Positions 22,255-23,445 of a stretch of DNA of 23,445 nt are shown in pieces; position 1 is the first letter of the stretch, and the number at the start of each line of letters is the position of its first letter. Source of the DNA: Acidobacteriota bacterium (GTDB taxonomy: Bacteria > Acidobacteriota > Polarisedimenticolia > Gp22-AA2). The position numbers and the translations under genes were made by a program. The notes below the pieces were generated by a model. The model did no database searches and had not been told where the DNA came from. It saw nothing but the letters and a program-made list of their open reading frames with translations. The DNA is taken from the NCBI GenBank assembly GCA_016202915.1, contig JACQNT010000127.1, positions 1-23,445 on the forward strand, in the 5' to 3' direction.

Positions 22255-22284
22255 TTGACAGCGCGGAAGGCCGTGTGCTACTTG
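22255..22284 (+). promoter_or_regulatory. Promoter of the cold-shock gene
   Basis: A perfect TTGACA (22255-22260), 18 bases, TACTTG (22279-22284) preceded by GTGTGC. Predicted leader is about 55 bases. Confidence 0.5.
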
Positions 22285-22346
22285 GAGCGGCGAAGATCAC
22301 GGACAGTCCGCGTCGTCCAACGGCATGCTGATGATTGGAGATGCAC

Positions 22347-22565
22347 GTGAGATTGACGGGACGCGTGAAGTGGTTCAACAGCTCCAGAGGGATCGGCTTC
22401 ATCCAGCCGGATGAAGGCGAGGCCGTCTTCGTCCACTCCTCCGCCATCCAGGGACAGGCTCTCAGGAACCTCGAGCAGGGCCAGGCGGTGGAGTTCGAGA
22501 TCATCCAGGGCCCAAAAGGCCCCCAGGCGGAGAAGGTCGTCCGGATCGATCCGGTGCCGGAGTAG
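22347..22565 (+). CDS. Cold-shock domain protein
   Basis: 72 residues, a single five-stranded OB-fold that binds single-stranded nucleic acid. It has 'TGRVKWFN' at 4-11, an RNP1-like RGIGFI at 14-19 and RNP2 VFVHSS at 27-32. In RNP1 the usual first aromatic residue is Ile, which removes one stacking side chain. The start is the GTG at 22347, with GGAG (22337-22340) six bases upstream. It gives the canonical N-terminus (M)RLTGRVKWF. The ATG at 22341 directly abuts GGAG and a TTG at 22335 overlaps it, so both are less likely. Which Csp paralogue this is cannot be told; cold induction is not shown by the sequence. Confidence 0.92.
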   Translation: MRLTGRVKWFNSSRGIGFIQPDEGEAVFVHSSAIQGQALRNLEQGQAVEFEIIQGPKGPQAEKVVRIDPVPE

Positions 22566-22624
22566 GGCCGCCCGAGGCCTGGGAGCCTGTCCGGGGCGCG
22601 CCGCGAGAAGCCTCCCGTCGGCGC

Positions 22625-22630
22625 TATAAT
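22625..22630 (+). promoter_or_regulatory. Consensus -10 (TATAAT) of the aldolase gene
   Basis: Perfect TATAAT, 10 bases before the ATG at 22641. Transcription would begin near 22637, leaving a leader of about 4 bases with no ribosome binding site. Confidence 0.55.
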
Positions 22631-22640
22631 CACGCCCGCG

Positions 22641-23445
22641 ATGGAGAACCTCTGGCGCGACGAGGAGGCGGCAGGCCTCGAGGGGATCGGCCTGCTCGTC
22701 CACCGCTCGCGGCTCATCGGCAGGAACCCCGACCTCGTCGTCTGGGGCGGCGGCAACACCTCGATCAAACACGTGGAAGCCGATTTCCGCGGCCGCGAGG
22801 TCCGCGTCATGCGGATCAAGGGGAGCGGATCGGATCTCAAGTCGATCGAGCCGCGCCACTTCCCCGGCATCCGGCTGGACGACCTGGAGCCGCTTCTCCT
22901 GAGGGAGGCGATGTCGGACGAGGAGATGGTCGCCTACCTCGTCCACTGCCTGATGGAGCCGGGATCCCCGCGCCCCTCGATCGAGACCCTGCTGCACGGG
23001 TTCGTCCCGCACCCGCACATTGACCACACGCACGCCGACGCCATCCTGGCGCTCACCAACACGCCGGACGGCCGGCGCCATGTGGAGTCGGTTTACGGCC
23101 GGGAGGCGATCTGGATCCCGTATCGCCGCCCCGGCTTCGTCCTGTCGCGCGAGGTGGCGGACGCCGTGCGGGCCCACCCGAAGGCGCGCTGCGTGGTTCT
23201 GGAGAAGCACGGCCTGATCACCTGGGGGCAGACCGCGAAGGAGTCGTATGCGGCCACCATCGAGATGAACAGCCGCGCCGAGGAGTACGCGAGGGACCGG
23301 GGCAGGGGGAAGAGCGTCTTCGGCCCCGTCGCGCAGCCGCCGCTGGCCGCGGAGGCGCGGCGCCGGGCGATCGCCCGGATCGCGCCGTTCCTGCGCGGGC
23401 TCCTCAGCGGCCGGGCGGCGGGCGGGCCGGGCGCCGGCGCCGCAA
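22641..23445 (+). CDS. Class II aldolase domain protein, 3' end outside window
   Basis: 268 residues are visible and the frame is open at the window end. Class II aldolase/adducin marks: 'VVWGGGNTSIK' at 33-43 (substrate phosphate loop), zinc ligands H129 and H131 in 'IDHTHADAI', H190 in 'VVLEKHGLITWG', and E115 (SIETLLH) as a candidate acid/base. The N-terminal 'GIGLLVHRSRLIGRNPDLV' and the long form are typical of bifunctional rhamnulose-1-phosphate aldolase/short-chain dehydrogenase proteins (RhaD/RhaEW type), in which an SDR domain follows; that part is not in the window, so the fusion is inference. The family splits sugar phosphates to a triose phosphate and an aldehyde. The ATG at 22641 follows TATAAT by 10 bases and has no ribosome site. 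Confidence 0.88.
   Translation, partial: MENLWRDEEAAGLEGIGLLVHRSRLIGRNPDLVVWGGGNTSIKHVEADFRGREVRVMRIKGSGSDLKSIEPRHFPGIRLDDLEPLLLREAMSDEEMVAYLVHCLMEPGSPRPSIETLLHGFVPHPHIDHTHADAILALTNTPDGRRHVESVYGREAIWIPYRRPGFVLSREVADAVRAHPKARCVVLEKHGLITWGQTAKESYAATIEMNSRAEEYARDRGRGKSVFGPVAQPPLAAEARRRAIARIAPFLRGLLSGRAAGGPGAGAA

Noticed and set aside
22566..22624. Terminator after the cold-shock gene
   Set aside because: Only a 5-bp GGGAG/CTCCC pairing is possible and there is no T-run.
21437..22870. Upstream extension of the purH frame
   Set aside because: It runs through the exported-protein and cold-shock genes in a non-coding register; the ATG at 21436 fits the family N-terminus.

Overview
The window is about 23.4 kb of very GC-rich, densely packed bacterial DNA. 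The ordinary housekeeping content (purH, rlmN, a TMP-synthase/TenI protein, futalosine-pathway menaquinone genes, a cold-shock protein) plus a lipobox-bearing solute-binding protein and exported proteins point to a chromosomal segment of a menaquinone-using bacterium with a cell envelope. MqnA/MqnC, TPR/membrane-anchor proteins, and a surface protein with choice-of-anchor-type, YVTN and thrombospondin-3 modules would fit Acidobacteriota or another deep-branching, high-GC phylum known mainly from metagenomes. No rRNA or other phylogenetic marker is present, so this is inference. I see no mobile element, CRISPR array, tRNA or rRNA gene.

Layout. (1) 1-5352, +: the 3' end of a giant mosaic extracellular protein whose 5' end is outside the window. 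(2) 5377-6096, -: a membrane-anchored SRPBCC protein, divergent from amrS (6304-7389, +), a radical SAM enzyme of the AmmeMemoRadiSam type. (3) 9722 down to 7426, -: mqnA-mqnC-small PH-like membrane protein, an overlapping operon behind a good sigma-70-type promoter. (4) 9723-10235: a 513-base gap with a cluster of strong hairpins. (5) 10236-11110, +: a two-TM miniprotein overlapping a ThiE/TenI-family gene. (6) 16769 down to 11126, -: dppC-like permease, peptide-binding lipoprotein, dppB-like permease, rlmN, SDR oxidoreductase, all co-oriented. (7) 16862-19852, +: two membrane-anchored TPR proteins. (8) 22227 down to 19853, -: an exported protein with features of the zinc-dependent phospholipase C/P1 nuclease fold, overlapping purH by one base. 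(9) 22347-22565, +: a cold-shock protein. (10) 22641 to the window end, +: the N-terminal part of a class II aldolase, probably of the aldolase/dehydrogenase fusion type.

The most distinctive structure is in the giant surface protein. A repeating module of about 1.28 kb contains an Ig-like (BACON/ASH-like) sandwich split at the same point three times, each time around a different, unrelated guest domain. This looks like a plug-in scaffold for displaying domains. Other points worth checking are a recurring TGC-TAnnnT extended -10 promoter core in the intergenic gaps, three genes whose -10 box lies so close to the start codon that the mRNA should be leaderless or nearly so, a perfect dyad between the dppC and TPR promoters, a hairpin that should hide the ribosome binding site of the SRPBCC gene, and a thiamine-family enzyme mixing ThiE and TenI signature residues.

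More than half of the genes use GTG or TTG starts; start choices below rest on Shine-Dalgarno spacing and promoter position as stated.
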